Positions 34,260 to 47,653 are shown, counted from the stretch's first letter. The stretch: DNA of 64,000 nt from Nageia nagi (GCA_050084985.1 JBITNC010000001.1:113088001-113152000), one strand, 5' to 3'. Translations and numbers: made by a program. The notes: a model not told the origin generated them from the letters alone.

Positions 34260-35604
34260 CTAAAGATTGCCCTTTGAACAAACATTTGCAGCAAGACACA
34301 TCTTTGAAGGAACTTGATCCATAATATAAAGGTCATCCTTTACTAATCCTTTCATAAAGGTGGCAAGTCCTTTCTTAACACACCAGGAGTGTGAGGTAAA
34401 CTCAAATGAGTATCCTTTCCTTGTAATCTGAATTATGGAGATAAGATTCATTCTTAGTTTAGGCACATAAAATACATAATCAAGAACCTTTCCATGAATC
34501 TTCACACTCCCTATTCCTTGAACATCAAGGACTGAATTATCACCTATCACAACTGCATCCTTCTTGTACTTATGAAAGTTTTCAAACTTATCCTTTTCAT
34601 AACACATGTGATTAGTGCATCTTGAATCAACAATCCAATCATTTGAAATAGTTTGAGTCATTGAGTAGTAGGCAACAGTAGCAGTATGCTTGTTCTTCTT
34701 TTTATTATTGAAATTTCTCACATTTACATTTCCCTTGCTTTTTTGAGCAAATTTGTTTTTACGAAAATCATACTCTTTGTGCCCAAAGATGCCACAAAAG
34801 TTACAATTTCCATCAAACTTTTCCTGAGGTGTTGGATTGCTTGATCCAGCTTTGTCATTCCTTTGCATGTAGTTGCCATTATTGTTGCCCTTTTTCTCAT
34901 ACGTCCTGAAGGTAGATGAGGATTTGTTATCTTTGAATTTATAATGTTTGAACTTCTTTTTGAAAGGAGTTTTGGTTGCTCCTAGAGCAATGTTATTGTC
35001 CTTTGGAGAAAGGTTCAACATTTTCTTATACAAAGTTTCCTCATGCTTCAGAAGGAGTCTAGAAAGGTTATCAAGAGAGATGACATTTTCTTCATCATCG
35101 AGCCTAGTTTCCATAACCGTGACAAAGTTACTAAACTTTGTAGAAAGGCTTTGAAGAATGATGAAGACCAAGAACTCATCATTGATCCAGTTGCACCCAC
35201 AGCCAACCAGTTTTTGTCCTGAGGTCAATGATTTTGTTCAAGTAGATAGAAGCACTTTCATCTTCACCTTGACGATATTGCAACAACTTTTATAAAATGG
35301 TGAACCTCCTTCAAAATTTTGACCCAAGGTAAATTTTCTTCAGCCTATCCCAAGCTTCCTTTGCTGATGTTGAAGAAGAGATCATGAGAAGGACATCATC
35401 TGAAACTACACAATAGATCATTGAAGTTGCTAACTCATTCTTTGAGTTGTAGATTTCAAGAGCCTTCTCATCTGTAGGAGCGACCATGTCTTCATTAACT
35501 ATCTGCCACAGCTTCCTTGCTTGTAACTCAACTTTCATATGAGGTTCCCATATGCCAAAGTTGGAACCGTCGAGTATATGCTTGGGTATGAAGGTTTCAA
35601 CCAT
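34260..35604 (-). pseudogene. gag and protease region of element B, one frameshift
   Basis: The homologous start is Met at 35604 (MVETFIPKHILDGSNFGIWEP), matching the starts of A and C. A frame open to 35628 adds eight residues unlike the relatives. The gag N-terminus runs in one frame to 35311. A frameshift between 35311 and 35228 leads into the frame that continues into pol. The UBN2-type core shows WINDEFLVFIILQSLSTKFSN. The zinc knuckle is CNFCGIFGHKEYDF, a CCHC box whose last Cys is Phe. The protease motif DWIVDSRCTNHMC has Arg in place of the Gly of D-S-G, which would be expected to damage it. Confidence 0.9.
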
Positions 35605-38600
35605 TGCTACACAAAAGTAAATATGCAATAAGAATGAAAATTTTTACAATTTACCATCTATACAAATAAAACATTGATAAGTAAACATGTCCCACATGTG
35701 CAAACTTATAAACCAAGATCCGTAGAAGGATAAAGTTGGGGTTATTTTCTTGTATAGAATTAGGCCTTCACCTGGATGCCTGCAAGGTGGAGCCTAGGTA
35801 CTACTAGTCCTCAACCAGTTCACCTTAGTCAGTAATATACTCTCACAAGGAGAAGTACCAACTATTTTCCAAGGATTTGATGTATCTTGGACCGGCCATT
35901 TTAATTATCTTGTTTAAGGTTTTTAGTTTTCCTCCTAGGTTATCAGGATAATCCCTAAATGGACGTGCAGACATGTGGTATCACTACACACATGCCTGTC
36001 CACCTAATAGAGTTATGTCCAATCCAACAGAGGTCTTAGGGCCAATTAAGATGAACTTACCACCACTTGGCTCTTTAGACTAAAAGGGCTCCAGTCTACC
36101 CTATCCTCCCCTCGTGGCTCCCCAAACAAGTTATGTTGTGGAAAAGTACATGCAAATGTGTTCATTTTAGGGGTTACTTTCAATATTTTGCAATTTGCAA
36201 GTATAAAGCAAATATGCAAAAATATAAAGTAAAGTAATACATCATCCACACGAACTTGAAATATAAGTGTCCAATGGGTTTTGTACTAACCCCTAAAGGA
36301 CATTTTTACATTTTGCATACTTTGCTCAATTTCATAAATTTATTCAATCATTTTAATGAATTTAAAAAAAATACTAAGTCCTACTTAGTATTAATCCATA
36401 ACTTAAACATGCATTATTCCTCAAACAAGATTAAGAGGCATGCATTACAAGTTTAGCATGCAAGATCTAGATAAAGTTTTAAGTAAAAATTATACAAATT
36501 GCCCCCTTTTCACTTAAAGTTTTATCCCTAAAAACTTGTATGCTAAAAATTATCTTTTAAGTATGCATTTTAAGTAAAAAATTTCCTTTGTTTACTTAAA
36601 AAAAAATAGCATACTTAACTTAAATATTTATCCTTCAAAGATAGCATACTTAGATTACCTTAGCAAATTTTTACCAAAAAAAATGTTTTGCCTAAGTAAA
36701 TTACCATACTTAGTGAAAAAAAATGCTAAGAGATTGACATTCTAGAAATTGCATGTGCACCTTAGTGAATGCAATATTAAAAATTATTCTAAGCATCTTT
36801 TTTAAAAAAAGGTAAGCAAAGTTTAAATAGTATTTTTGACATTATTGTAGAAATAAGCAAAAATATTCACTACTTTCCAAGTCTCCAAGAATTAAATGGA
36901 GAAAGAGGAGACCCATACCCCTACTACATGCATATTTAATGCTACTTTTACCAAAGCATTCCAAGTAAACAAAAAAATTACTCCAAGTCAAACAAAATAA
37001 ATGCTTTAGGTAAAAAAGGATGGCTACCCTTCCCTTACCAAGAAAGAGGATACGTTGCTTGCATGTGCATTTAAGGAAGGTGAAAAGTAGTCAACAAAAA
37101 TTAATGCTCAAGGGGTTTGGTTGGATCCTTAAGACTTAGGTGGAGTGGTGAGGTGCTCACCATGTTCAAACCTGATGAGGAGGAGAGGGAGGAGGTGGAT
37201 AGGCTTAACCAATGTGTGCAGGTCAGTGGATCGATGCCCCATGTAGACATTGGTTAGAGAAGCATGTCGTGAAATCAGAATTGTAGCAGGGGAAGTGAGA
37301 GGCATACGACATCAAGGTTGAGTTCATATGAAGATTTGCATGGTACGAGTTCACCACACCAACCTGGTGCATAAAAAAAAATTGAGCATACAATTTGCAT
37401 TAGGTGATGAATTCAATGTAGAGAAAAAATGTCCACTGAATGTCTGTAATTTTGAAAGGGTTCTTGAATTCCCACAAGGTAGGGGTGATCTTCACCCTAA
37501 TGATTCTTATTTCATTATGTTTGAGGGCAACATGACAGGCCTAGGCAAGCATTTTCCTTCTGATGAAGTATGTTGCCATGGCTGTTGTGTGCTTGATTTC
37601 CTCCCTTTCTTGCTATGCTTAAAAATGGTGAAGAAAGGAATCAAACACACAACTTGGCATAGATAGAAATTGTAGTGAAGGTGAAATATGTTTTTGCTAG
37701 ACTCAAGACTATTTTGTTATTGAAATAGAGATGGTAGTCATGAAAATTGGTAGCGAAGGAGTCACCATTAAATAGGAGGGTTTCTCTAAGAAGGTTTTGA
37801 AAGGTAGCCCTCTGCCCTATCGCACCACAGCCATCATTGGGGGTGTTAACTTTGCTGTTCATTCCTCCAAGGCCACTTCAGGCACAATGAGTTTAGAATG
37901 TTGTTACAGAGCAGAGAGAGTAGAGATAGGAGGAGAGGTCGCACCCAGCTGGTGAGGGAGGAGGCTATGGGGGAGACATTCTCATAAACAATGAAATAGA
38001 CCCTTTCAATGTATCCATGTTGTGCATCTCTCAGGTGATGCCACTTTGTTTAAGGAGCATGGGAATAGAGATATTACCTCCCTTAGTAATAACATTCTCC
38101 AAACGCAAAGTGGGACTCTTCATGATTTTGATTCGGATCAAGGAAGAATAGTCTGCAGGATCAAGGTTTGACTCTAACGAACATTTCCTCTGTCTGAGGA
38201 ATATACAGTCTACTTTGGATTTCAAGATCCTATGATGTCATGGTGTAGACGTCTGCAAATTTGCCATCCCTTTCAACATGGCATAGTGGATATCATTCGA
38301 CCATTGCAGTCCATAAGTCTACATTTTGGTGAGGCATCCTTCTCAAATAATTTTTATAGCTCAGTTGGGAGAGTGTTAGACTAAAGATCTGAAGGTCGCA
38401 TGTTCGATCCACGCTCAGGTTTTTTTTCAAGGTCATAAAGATTTAAAAAAATTATATAGTAATACTCCTTGTATATAAATTTATATAAGGCTAATTTTAA
38501 GGCAAAATAATTTGTATACTCCTTATCATACTCCTTGTAATATTAAATATTGCTCTCAAAAAATTTCAAACTTTGAATAAAAGTATAAAAATTGAGAGTT

Positions 38601-38890
38601 GCCTCTTTAATTCAACAATAAATGGCATAAAGAAATATTGCAATTTTTTTATATACTAATCTCTTTAAAAAAAGATTAACATCATGCTCACTAAAGGTTA
38701 GTATAATTAAAAGCATTATATTTCTATTTTTAGCCCTTTTTTTGCAAAATTAACTAACACAAAACTCAAGATATGTTAGTATCATTAGTGACATAAGCCA
38801 AAAAAAAAATTAAGGAGATTATATGAAGGAGGTTATACCTTCTCTTGAATTTACCTCACCAAGACCTTAAAATTGAAGGAATAAGAGCTT
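35605..38890 (-). other. Leader of element B with cargo segment
   Basis: The leader is about 3.3 kb between primer site and gag. Both outer parts (38890-38430 and 37000-35605) are AT-rich and related to the leaders of A and C. The middle, about 38425-37000, is richer in GC and unlike either. It contains a tRNA-Phe relic at one edge. A plus-strand frame of 112 codons at 37328-37666 has no recognisable family and is antisense to the element. Confidence 0.6.
38350..38422 (+). pseudogene. tRNA-Phe relic
   Basis: ATAGCTCAGTTGGGAGAG, GATCTGAAGGTCGCATG and TTCGATCCACGCTCA match plant tRNA-Phe(GAA) from position 7 to the T arm. The 5' acceptor half is replaced by AATTTTT and the 3' half by GGTTT, so no acceptor stem can form. 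The anticodon loop reads CTAAAGA, changing GAA to AAA. A and B boxes are nearly intact and a T8 run follows. It lies on the opposite strand to element B and marks one edge of its cargo segment. Confidence 0.85.
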
Positions 38891-38911
38891 CCACACCAAG
38901 CTCTGATACCA
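38891..38911 (-). other. Primer-binding site of element B
   Basis: TGGTATCAGAGCTTGGTGTGG on the minus strand starts two bases after the LTR end. It is a full-length match to the initiator tRNA-Met site typical of plant copia elements. Confidence 0.9.
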
Positions 38912-38913
38912 AT

Positions 38914-39392
38914 TGAAGGAATTAGACCTACTCTAATTTTCAAGGTCCAAGACTAGGAAACTCAATCATTCAACATAACACCATTCACACAAGATAACAC
39001 AAATATAATGTGGTTCCTCCCTCCTTGGGAGTACATCCACAACTAGTTCTCAATTCTCAATCTATGCACCTCTTGCTACAATTCTCTTCCTCTCCTACAC
39101 AAACTAGTAGAGTAATCTTACTCCAAAAACTTGGTTATGTTACAAGAGGTGAGGCCCTCTATTTATAGCATGAGATCACCTCCCTAACCTCCCTTTAACC
39201 CAAGGGTAAGGTTAGGGTTACAATAAATGTATGACCTAACTTTAACCTACCAACTAACCCCATGGTAAGGTCAAAGTCCACACATAATAAAGAATTCAAT
39301 TAATCCCTTAAGGTATCTACATATCCTTTAAGTGATTAATTGAATTTACAAGGAGTTTAGATATTCACAATATTTCATTACAAATTCTAATA
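38914..39392 (-). repeat. 5' LTR of element B
   Basis: The LTR is 479 bp and about 2% different from its partner by eye. Its first two bases are TA in place of TG, a point change after insertion. Confidence 0.9.
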
Positions 39393-39561
39393 GTAGGTAA
39401 GTCATAAAGGTACATAAAATCATATAAACTTCAAGTAACTCATTTAACTTCAAAATGATAATATATTGATGGTTAGATATATTCAATGTATCATAATATA
39501 ACATCAAAACATATTTACATAGTTCAATAATACAATCTCTAACTATAGTCTTCATCAATAG
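39393..39561. repeat. Composite repeat, copy 1, middle part
   Basis: A 169-bp piece of copy 1 is left between elements B and C. It reads GTAGGTAAGTCATAAAGG ... CATCAATAG and aligns with 55335-55522 of copy 2 and 63230-63418 of copy 3. Confidence 0.85.
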
Positions 39562-40041
39562 TGAAGGATTTAATCTACCAATATCACTTGAAAGCTCACT
39601 CAAATATCAATACTCAAAGCATAAATAATCTTACAAATTGATACAACATATAAGTGGTTCCTCTGACTATGAGAGTACATCCACTAACTAAATCTTTCTA
39701 AATCACAAATATAACTCTCTTACAAGACCTCTTTCTTTCGCTCCTAACCTAATCCTAGAGCATAACTTTTCTTCAACTTTTGGTGTGTGATCTCAAAGAT
39801 AAGGCCTTCTATTTGTAGTCCAAAATCCTCCCTTGTATCATCCTTTTATCCCTTATACAAATACATGACATGCTTCACCCTTTTACCCAAGGTGCATGCT
39901 CATGAGAAGGAGTGTAGGATAAGTTACATTATCATATTCACTTAAATACTTAAGGTATCTAGGGATACCTTTAAGTATTGGTGAATTTACAAGAATAAGA
40001 ACCTTACAAAACCTTACAATAATGTATTATACATTCCAACA
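39562..40041 (-). repeat. 3' LTR of element C
   Basis: The LTR is 480 bp and starts TGTTGGAATGTATAATAC on the minus strand, matching element A. It ends AATCCTTCA. Confidence 0.85.
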
Positions 40042-40055
40042 CTCCCTCTTAATGC
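40042..40055 (-). other. Polypurine tract of element C
   Basis: ATTAAGAGGGAG on the minus strand directly precedes the 3' LTR. Confidence 0.75.
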
Positions 40056-40844
40056 AATATTGGGATAGAGTGAAGAAGAGGCAAGAAAGAGAGAGTAAAA
40101 GAGAATTCTCCTCCATATAGATATAATCAAAGATGAGAACTTTTACATATTTGTAAAGTAATCAAGATCTTAGTTTGAGACTCGCTACATTACCATTCTA
40201 ACAAATGATTTCCAATACAATAATTAACCAGAATGAGTTTTAACATACATAATGTAGTCATCTAATTGAAAGTTGACATGAGGAGCCTCCATGAGCCTTC
40301 ATATCTGAAGTAACTTGCAATCTCAAGAAAAAACCTAAAAATGACATGCAACTCAAAAAATGAGATTAATTAGATGCATCATTTATACATTCATATCAAC
40401 AAGGATAAATGAATGAAGAAATTCCATCCATAAATTGATCAATGTTGCACTATAAGTTATCATGAAGATGTCAATCCAATACTCATAGTTGCATGTTGTA
40501 TATAAAAATATGTGTTGATTATCATTATAAATAGAGCATGAAAAAATGTACATATGAGTTCCTTACACATGGATAACTAAATAGTGCCAAAAGATACATA
40601 TGCATTCCTCACATATGGATAACTAAACAATCCAAGATCTGTCATACACACATACGAGTTCATACCATATGCATAATTGAAAAGTTCTAATGATAGTTTA
40701 TTATATTCTCAAGTGTACAAATATTTCATCACACAAGGACAACTAGCCAAAAGTACACATAGATTAACACTATATAGCTAAAATCCTCTTAGGAATGAAG
40801 TTGTCATCATAAACATGTATTAAACATAAGAATAAAAGAATTCA

Positions 40845-43800
40845 AACTTAGCTATCCTTTGAGGGAAACTTCACCAACCCAATAGATGCCCTAAGCTTAT
40901 TGAACTAAGATTCAAGAAGAGATTTGGTGAACAAATCAACAAATTTCAAGTCAAATGGACAATACTTCAAGTGTATGATATCATCCAATACCCTCTCCTT
41001 GATGAAGTGGGCTTTTTAACATATTTTATTTTTTGATGGAAGATAGGATTCTCAGCTAAAAAAATAGTTGATTTATTAACTAAAAAAAATTGATTATACA
41101 TAATTTCTTTTAGAAGATGCCTAAGCAAAATAACTTCTTGGGCCACAACAAACATGGCTCAGTATTTATCTATTGTGGAAAAAGAAGTAGTAGGTTGCTT
41201 CTTAAAATCCCAAGAGATAGCACATGAACCAATGCTAAACATATATGTAAAGGTTGATTTCCTATCATCTCTATCTCCTCTATAGTTAGAATCTAAGAAC
41301 CTTGACAGAAAAAATGAAGGTAACTTGGAATACTTAAGAGTAAGATCATTTGTCTCTACAACATACCTCAAGATTTGCTTAACAACATTGAGGTGCTCAA
41401 CATACAATTTCTACATGAATTGTGCCATCAAAGTCACTACAAAGATAATATATAACCTAGATATAGTCAAATATAGTATACTACCAATTAATTTTTTGTA
41501 AACCATAGCATATACCAACTAAGAGTTGGAGCTAAGAGATAAAGTGATTCTAGGAGAGACTAGGATCATAACATATTTGCACTCCATTCTAAACTATTGC
41601 AAGATGTCTGATATATACTTGGATTGAATAAGATAAAAATAATCCTTGTATTATTATACTTATATTTAAAGTAGTAGCGCAAGAGACCAATATCAGTCAA
41701 TTGGATATGCACTCTTAGATGATTTCATCATTATTCCCAATGATCAAAAGATCATCCATGTAAAGAAGACTCAATACCATATCTTTTCCTTGATTGAGCA
41801 CATATAGATCAAATTTGGAGAAGCACTTAGAGAATCTAATATTTGCAAAGTATCCTAAAATCTTCTTGTACTAAGATTTAGGTGCTTGCTTAAGTCCATA
41901 CAAAGACTTCCTTAGCTTGCACATAAATGAATCTTTTCCTTCCACAACAAACCCTTCTATTTGATTCATGTAGATTTTCATATCTAATTCAACATTGATA
42001 AACACACTCTTGATGTCAATTTGAAAAAATTTCCATCCCTGAGATGCTAAAAGAGCAAGGATTATCCTAAAGATGGGCATCTTTACCACAAAATCAAAGG
42101 TTTACTCATAATCAACTCTGTATGTCTAAGCAAAACCTTTGGCCACTAACCTTGCCTTATATTTCTCAATATCCATAATTGAATTGTACTGAACCTTGTA
42201 GATCCACTTATTTCGAATTACATCTATCTCATTGAGATAAGGAACCAAGTCCCAAGTTTTATTTTTCATAAGCACTTCATACTCCATTTTCATGGCTTCT
42301 ATCTAGCACTTGTATTTTGAATCTTCCTTGAAATATGAGAGCTCATTCTTGTTATTAATCTTTGAAAATAAGGAATTTTTCAAGGTCATACTTCTTGTTA
42401 CCCTCTGAGTTGGAGACTTCTTCTCCTAGGGTGACATATCTACATTGATATTCAACTAGTTAGGTGCAACTGAAGAGTCATCTAGATCATCAACATCCTT
42501 ATTAGAAGTAGATTCTTTAGGAAGTTCATTGAACTTTACATCCTTTGATATGAACATTACTTTTTAGGATGGAGAGTAGATCCTATAGTCTCTATGTTGA
42601 CTATTATAGCCCATAAATATGCATTTTTTAGCTTTATTATCTAAATTTTCCCTTTCCTTAGAAATAATGTAGGAGAAGGCTTTACAACCAAACACCCTAA
42701 AGTGAAAAATGTTAGGTTTATTTTCTTTCTATACCTCAAAGGGAGTTTAACCCTCAATAGATTTTATGGGACACCTATTTAAGGTGTAAATTATAGTGCT
42801 CATATCTTCACCCCACAAGAAACTTAGAATATTTCCCAACATGTATCTTGCCATCTCCATAATTATCCTATTTTCCTTTTGGTAACATTATTTTGTTGAG
42901 GAGTGTGAAGAATCATAAACTTCCTCTTGATTATATACTTGGCACAATAGTCACTAAACTCATTATTGTTATACTCATCCCCATTATCTAATCTCAACAT
43001 TTTGATTTTAAGGTCAATCTAGTTTTCAACTAAGACTTTGAAATCTTTAAACCTATCAAAGGTTTGATCCTTGTGCTTAAGTAAATAACCAAATATTATC
43101 CTACTAAAGTCATTAATGAAGGTTAATATATAAAATTATCTCCCAAGAGACTTGGTTTGAAATAGACCCATCAAATCTGAATGCACAAGTTGAAGAGTTT
43201 GGGTTTCTCTTGTTGCCTTATCTTTTTTAAATCTTTTTCTATTCATCTTACCTAGGATGCACTTCTCACGTAGACCAATTATGGATTAAATAAAAGGTAA
43301 ACCTTCTATAAGTTCTTGATATTTCATAACTTGAATACTTTTATGGTTAAGGTACCTTAAACATTAATGGAAAATATTTCCCATAGAGAAAATGTTCATA
43401 GAAGATACATCTTTGTTGGAACTTGATCTATAATGTAGAGATTATCTTTCATTGATCCTTACACCAAAGTTGTAAGTCCATTTTTAATACATTAAGAGTG
43501 TGAGTTTAAATCAAATGATTATTCTTTCCATACAACTTGAATTATGAAAAGAAGATTCATTATGAGCTTAGGCACATAGAGCACATTTTTCAGAAATTTT
43601 TTCATGAATCAACACACTCCCAATCCCATGGACTTCAAGGATTGAATTATAATCTATCACAATTGCATCCTTTTTATACTTATGAAAAATTTTAAACTTA
43701 TATTTTTTAAATCATAAGTGATTATTGCACCAAGATTCAACAATCCAATCAGTCAAGAAAGTGCGACTCATGTAGTAAATAGCTGAAATAAAATTAGCTT

Positions 43801-43950
43801 TAATATTCTTCTTCCCTTTAATGTTCTTCATATTTCCATTTCCCTTGTTCTTTTTTTCTCTTTTCCTTTTGTATCAATCAAATTAATTTTTAGCATACTC
43901 ATCATAAAATTTATAATTACCATCAAAATTTACTTTAATATTTGGTTTGT
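40845..43950 (-). pseudogene. pol of element C, heavily broken
   Basis: Pieces in the usual copia order can be read on the minus strand. The integrase remnant lies at about 43350-42600. Reverse transcriptase shows YKARLVAKGF, MPIFRIILALLASQGWKFFQIDIKSVF and MCKLRKSLYGLKQAPKS (42089-41871), with a catalytic-box region near 41755 where DDLLI survives. RNase H shows YRGDRDDRKSTFTYMFSIGS and AQEVILLRHLL. Stops and frameshifts occur every few dozen codons. The end near 40850 matches the last codons of the B polyprotein. Confidence 0.85.
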
Positions 43951-44686
43951 TTGCCTTACCCTTTCCATCTCTCTACTTGTAGTTATTGTTTCCCTTCTTT
44001 TCATATTTCTTGGAGGTAATAGGAAAAGATTTCTTTTGATGCTTGAAATTCTTCTTGAAATAAGTTTTGGTTGATCCTATATCAATGTTATTATTATTTG
44101 TAGAAGATATCAACACATTTTTGTTAATATTTACCTTATGCTTTAAAAGGATCCTTGAAAGGTTCTCAAGAGAGAAGACTTCTAGTTCATTATGAAGTCT
44201 AGTATCAATAACTATCACAAAGTTACTAAACTTTGAAGAAAGGCTTTGGATAATGATGAAGACCATGAACTCATCATTGATCCAATTGTAACCACAATCA
44301 ACAAGTTGAGTCCTAAGATCAATGATCTTATTCAAATAGATGGCAATATTTTCATCTTCCCCTTGATGACATTGAAGCAACTTTTGGATAATGATGAATC
44401 TTCTTGAAAATTTGTACCCTAGGTATATTTTATTGAGCTTATCTCAAACTTATTTTATAGAGGTTGATGAAAAGATCATAAGTAATGCTTTTTCTAACAC
44501 TACACAAAAAATCATAGAGGTTTACAACTCATTTTTTATCTTGTAAGCCTCAAATGCCTTCTCATATGTAGGAGCAACTAGGTTCTCACTAACTATTTGT
44601 CATAGTTTACTAGTCTATAGTTCAAGTTTCATATAAGGTTAGTTGGGATTATCAAGAATATGTTTGGCTAAGAATATGTCTTCCAT
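43951..44686 (-). pseudogene. gag of element C, broken
   Basis: The start MEDIFLAKHILDN at 44686 is homologous to A and B. QCHQGEDENIAIYLNKIIDL and WINDEFMVFIIIQSLSSKFSN are in an open stretch of 135 codons (44380-43973). Early stops lie in the first 100 codons. The zinc-knuckle area has lost its cysteines. Confidence 0.85.
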
Positions 44687-47631
44687 TTTCTACACAAGAA
44701 GGTGAAAGTGTTAAGCAATGTAAGTAAGTTATATTTTTTAATCAAATTAATCATCTATATATGTTGAGTTTAATTATTCACACACATTTAAATTAATTAA
44801 CCATAATATATTCCATACATCCAACATTTTATCATAACCAAATACCATAGAGGTAGAGAGGTATAAATTTGAGGTTTATTTTCTTATCTAAAATTAAACT
44901 TTCACCTACATGCCCATAAGGTGGAGCCCATATCCTACCAATCCTCAACCAATTTGCCTTGGTTAGTAATATACTTTTGCAAGGAGGAGAATTAACTATT
45001 TTATAATATTTTTATGTATGTTAGATCAATCAAATTATTATATTGATTAAGTTTCAAGTTATCCTCCTAGGTTATCAGGATAGTTTGTGAATGGACATGT
45101 TAACATGTGGTATAACTATACACATGCTTGTCCACCTATATAGAGTTATGTCCAAATCAATAGAAGACTTAGAGGTAATTAAGAAGTATAAACTTTTCAC
45201 CATTTAGATAATTATACTGAAGGCTCAACTTTTTTTTTTTCTCACCTCGTGGATCCCTAAACAAGTCATGTTGCAAAATATACGTATGAATGTATTCATT
45301 TTAAGGGGTGCACTTTTAATGTTTGTGATTTTTGCAGAAAATAAAGCAAATTGCATAACATAAAGTAAAGTGCTTTAAAAATAATACATCATCTAACAAA
45401 AAATTGAAACCTAAGATTCAAATGGGTTTTGTTACTAACCCCAAAAGGACTTCTTTACACAAATTCCATAATTTGCCCATAATTTTGTATAAGTTCACTA
45501 TTTTTAAGTAAAATAACTATAACCTCTACTTTTTACTTTAAAAAATAAACTTTAACAAAAAAAATTCTTTCAACATAGCATTGCAATATAACCTTAGGAA
45601 AAGAAATTAACTTTAACACTAAGGGGGGGGAAATTGCCATATAATAAAAAATTAATCATTCCCTTTGCAATTTGACCTCAAAAAATTTTCACACTTAAAA
45701 AAAATAATTCTCCAAAAAAAACCACTCCCTTAGTATTAAAAATTTTGCTTATAAGCATTTATAAAATATATTCCCCCATTTTTACTTAAAAAATAATTCC
45801 TAAGTAAAAAAATTATTTCCCATTTTGCAATTTTACTTTTAGAAGAGAGAGAGAAAAAATACTATTTTAACACTAAGAAAAACAACTTTCCTTCAAATAG
45901 AATTGCCACCTTTTCTTTAGGAAAAAAAAAATTACTTAGAAAAAAAATCCTAAGATCCAAAAAAATTGCCTCCCTTAATAATAAATTCTTCCTATTTTTT
46001 TAAATATATAAAAACTCCTCTCTATAAAAAATGAATAAATAAAAAAGTACCACCAAATTCAAATGAAAGAGGAAAAACATGGCATTTACAAACCTTATCC
46101 ACCATTTGTAGATAAATAGACCAAATCAAAAATAAGCCCATACTTTATTTTACTTCCATTAAAGTGATGTTGATGGGTAAATGATAACTTTGCATAAGGT
46201 AACTTGCAAGCAATAATAAAAGATTATCTTTGCAAATAAAAAAATTACTTTTAAAAATTGAAGGTAGCAAAGGAGATCTTTGGGCCATCATTATTTGTGC
46301 ATGAGCCCACTAGTCCTACTTAATCCTTTATTCCATTCACTCCCTATAATAAATGACTAGGTAGGGTTTGATCACTTGTAGGGAGTTGCTACCCTCTAAG
46401 GAGATGAAGTCAAGGGTGGGATGGGACCCAAGTTGCATCATTATCATCATGGGATAGGAAAAAACATAGGTCTATGATAATGAATAGGGCCACATGAAGG
46501 CTCTGACATGGTGAGAAGATGGGCAACTTGACCAAACCTCTTATGCACTTGTGCGTAAGCACCAATTCACCAAAGTTGGTTGAAGTGTAAGATACATTTT
46601 CTAGATAGGAAATTAAAACTTGCAAAGTCAATTTGATGTTTTTTTAAATTGTAAGGGGGTTTTATTATTTTTAGTCCTGTGATCATATCATGATGAATTA
46701 TGGGTTTTCCTTCTATAGGTTGTAACATAGTTATGTCGGGTGGATTAGGAAAATGTAGCTAGTTATTATTTTGAAGTCCCATGTAGCCATGAGGAACTAT
46801 TATCAATCCCTCCTTCCATAAAAATTCCTTCCTAAATTGTACAATCTAGGCTAGATTAGTCATTCAAGAATACCTTATAGAAAAGGTAAGGGTACACCCT
46901 TTCGACATGACTCAGAGTGACACTCATACAAGATCAATCAACAAGGGAGGTGGGAGGAGGTGAATGACATCATGCAGGGATGAACTGGAAAAGGTGGAGA
47001 GCACCATTCATAGGTGTGTATGTGATTGGTGGTAGGGTTTGGAAATGTTTGGGGTCAATCGACCAATGGTTGTTTGGCCTCACCAAACCCCCCCGCCCTC
47101 TCTTTTTTTCAAACAAGTTATTTATTATTATTTAAAAAAAGTAAACCCCCAATAAAAAAATAGTTCTCATTTTTTTAAAATAAAACTATAAATATATATA
47201 TTATTATAAATATCCCCCTCTAAAATATAATAATCCCTTTTTATATACAAAATATATCTATTTTGTAAAAAAAAAAAAAAGATAAAATAATTTGTAATAA
47301 TTTTAAAATTTCTACGCTAGATATCTTATGATAAAATTGTGAACTTGAACTACAAAATTCATGATAAATACATAAATAATAATATATTATTGCTACATTT
47401 TAAGCAACATTTTACCAAAAAACTTACAACTAACATAAGCATTAGTATGTAGAAAAAATTATAACAATAATATATTTTTATAATAAGCAAATTGCTTAAA
47501 AATGGTAACTAACAAAAAATGTTAGTATCATGAAGTAACAAAAAAATATATACCTTCACAAAATTTTACCTCAATAAGGATATAGATGAAGGAGTGAAAT
47601 GGACCTTCAAGGATGTTGAAGAGGAGCCTTC
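44687..47631 (-). other. Leader of element C with cargo segment
   Basis: The leader is about 2.9 kb. The parts at 47631-47105 and 46140-44687 are AT-rich and related to A and B (for example TGATTTGGTCTAT near 46125). The middle (about 47100-46150) is GC-richer in its ends and does not resemble the cargo of A or B. One edge starts with AAAAAAAGAGAGGGCGGGGGGG on the element's sense strand. No gene is recognised. Confidence 0.6.
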
Positions 47632-47650
47632 ACACCAAGCTCTGATACTA
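47632..47650 (-). other. Primer-binding site of element C
   Basis: TAGTATCAGAGCTTGGTGTG on the minus strand is the initiator tRNA-Met site with its second base changed from G to A. Confidence 0.8.
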
Positions 47651-47653
47651 AAT

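Larger units (their letters stand above)
30092..39392 (-). mobile_element. Ty1/copia LTR retrotransposon, element B (nearly intact, inactive)
   Basis: On the minus strand the order is 5' LTR (39392-38914), primer site, leader with cargo, gag-pol (35604-31686), a minisatellite-bearing 3' untranslated region, purine tract, 3' LTR (30569-30092). The target duplication is a perfect GTAGG on both sides (30087-30091, 39393-39397). The LTRs differ at about ten positions in 478, so by eye this is the youngest of the three complete elements. The empty site is visible in copies 2 and 3 of the composite repeat (GTAGTAGGTATGTCATAA at 55333), which confirms the boundaries. Translation is blocked by one frameshift in gag and about six in-frame stops. 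Confidence 0.95.

Noticed and set aside
37328-37666. 112-codon plus-strand frame as a captured host gene in element B
   Set aside because: No recognisable domain, no splice or codon evidence, and it is antisense to the element.
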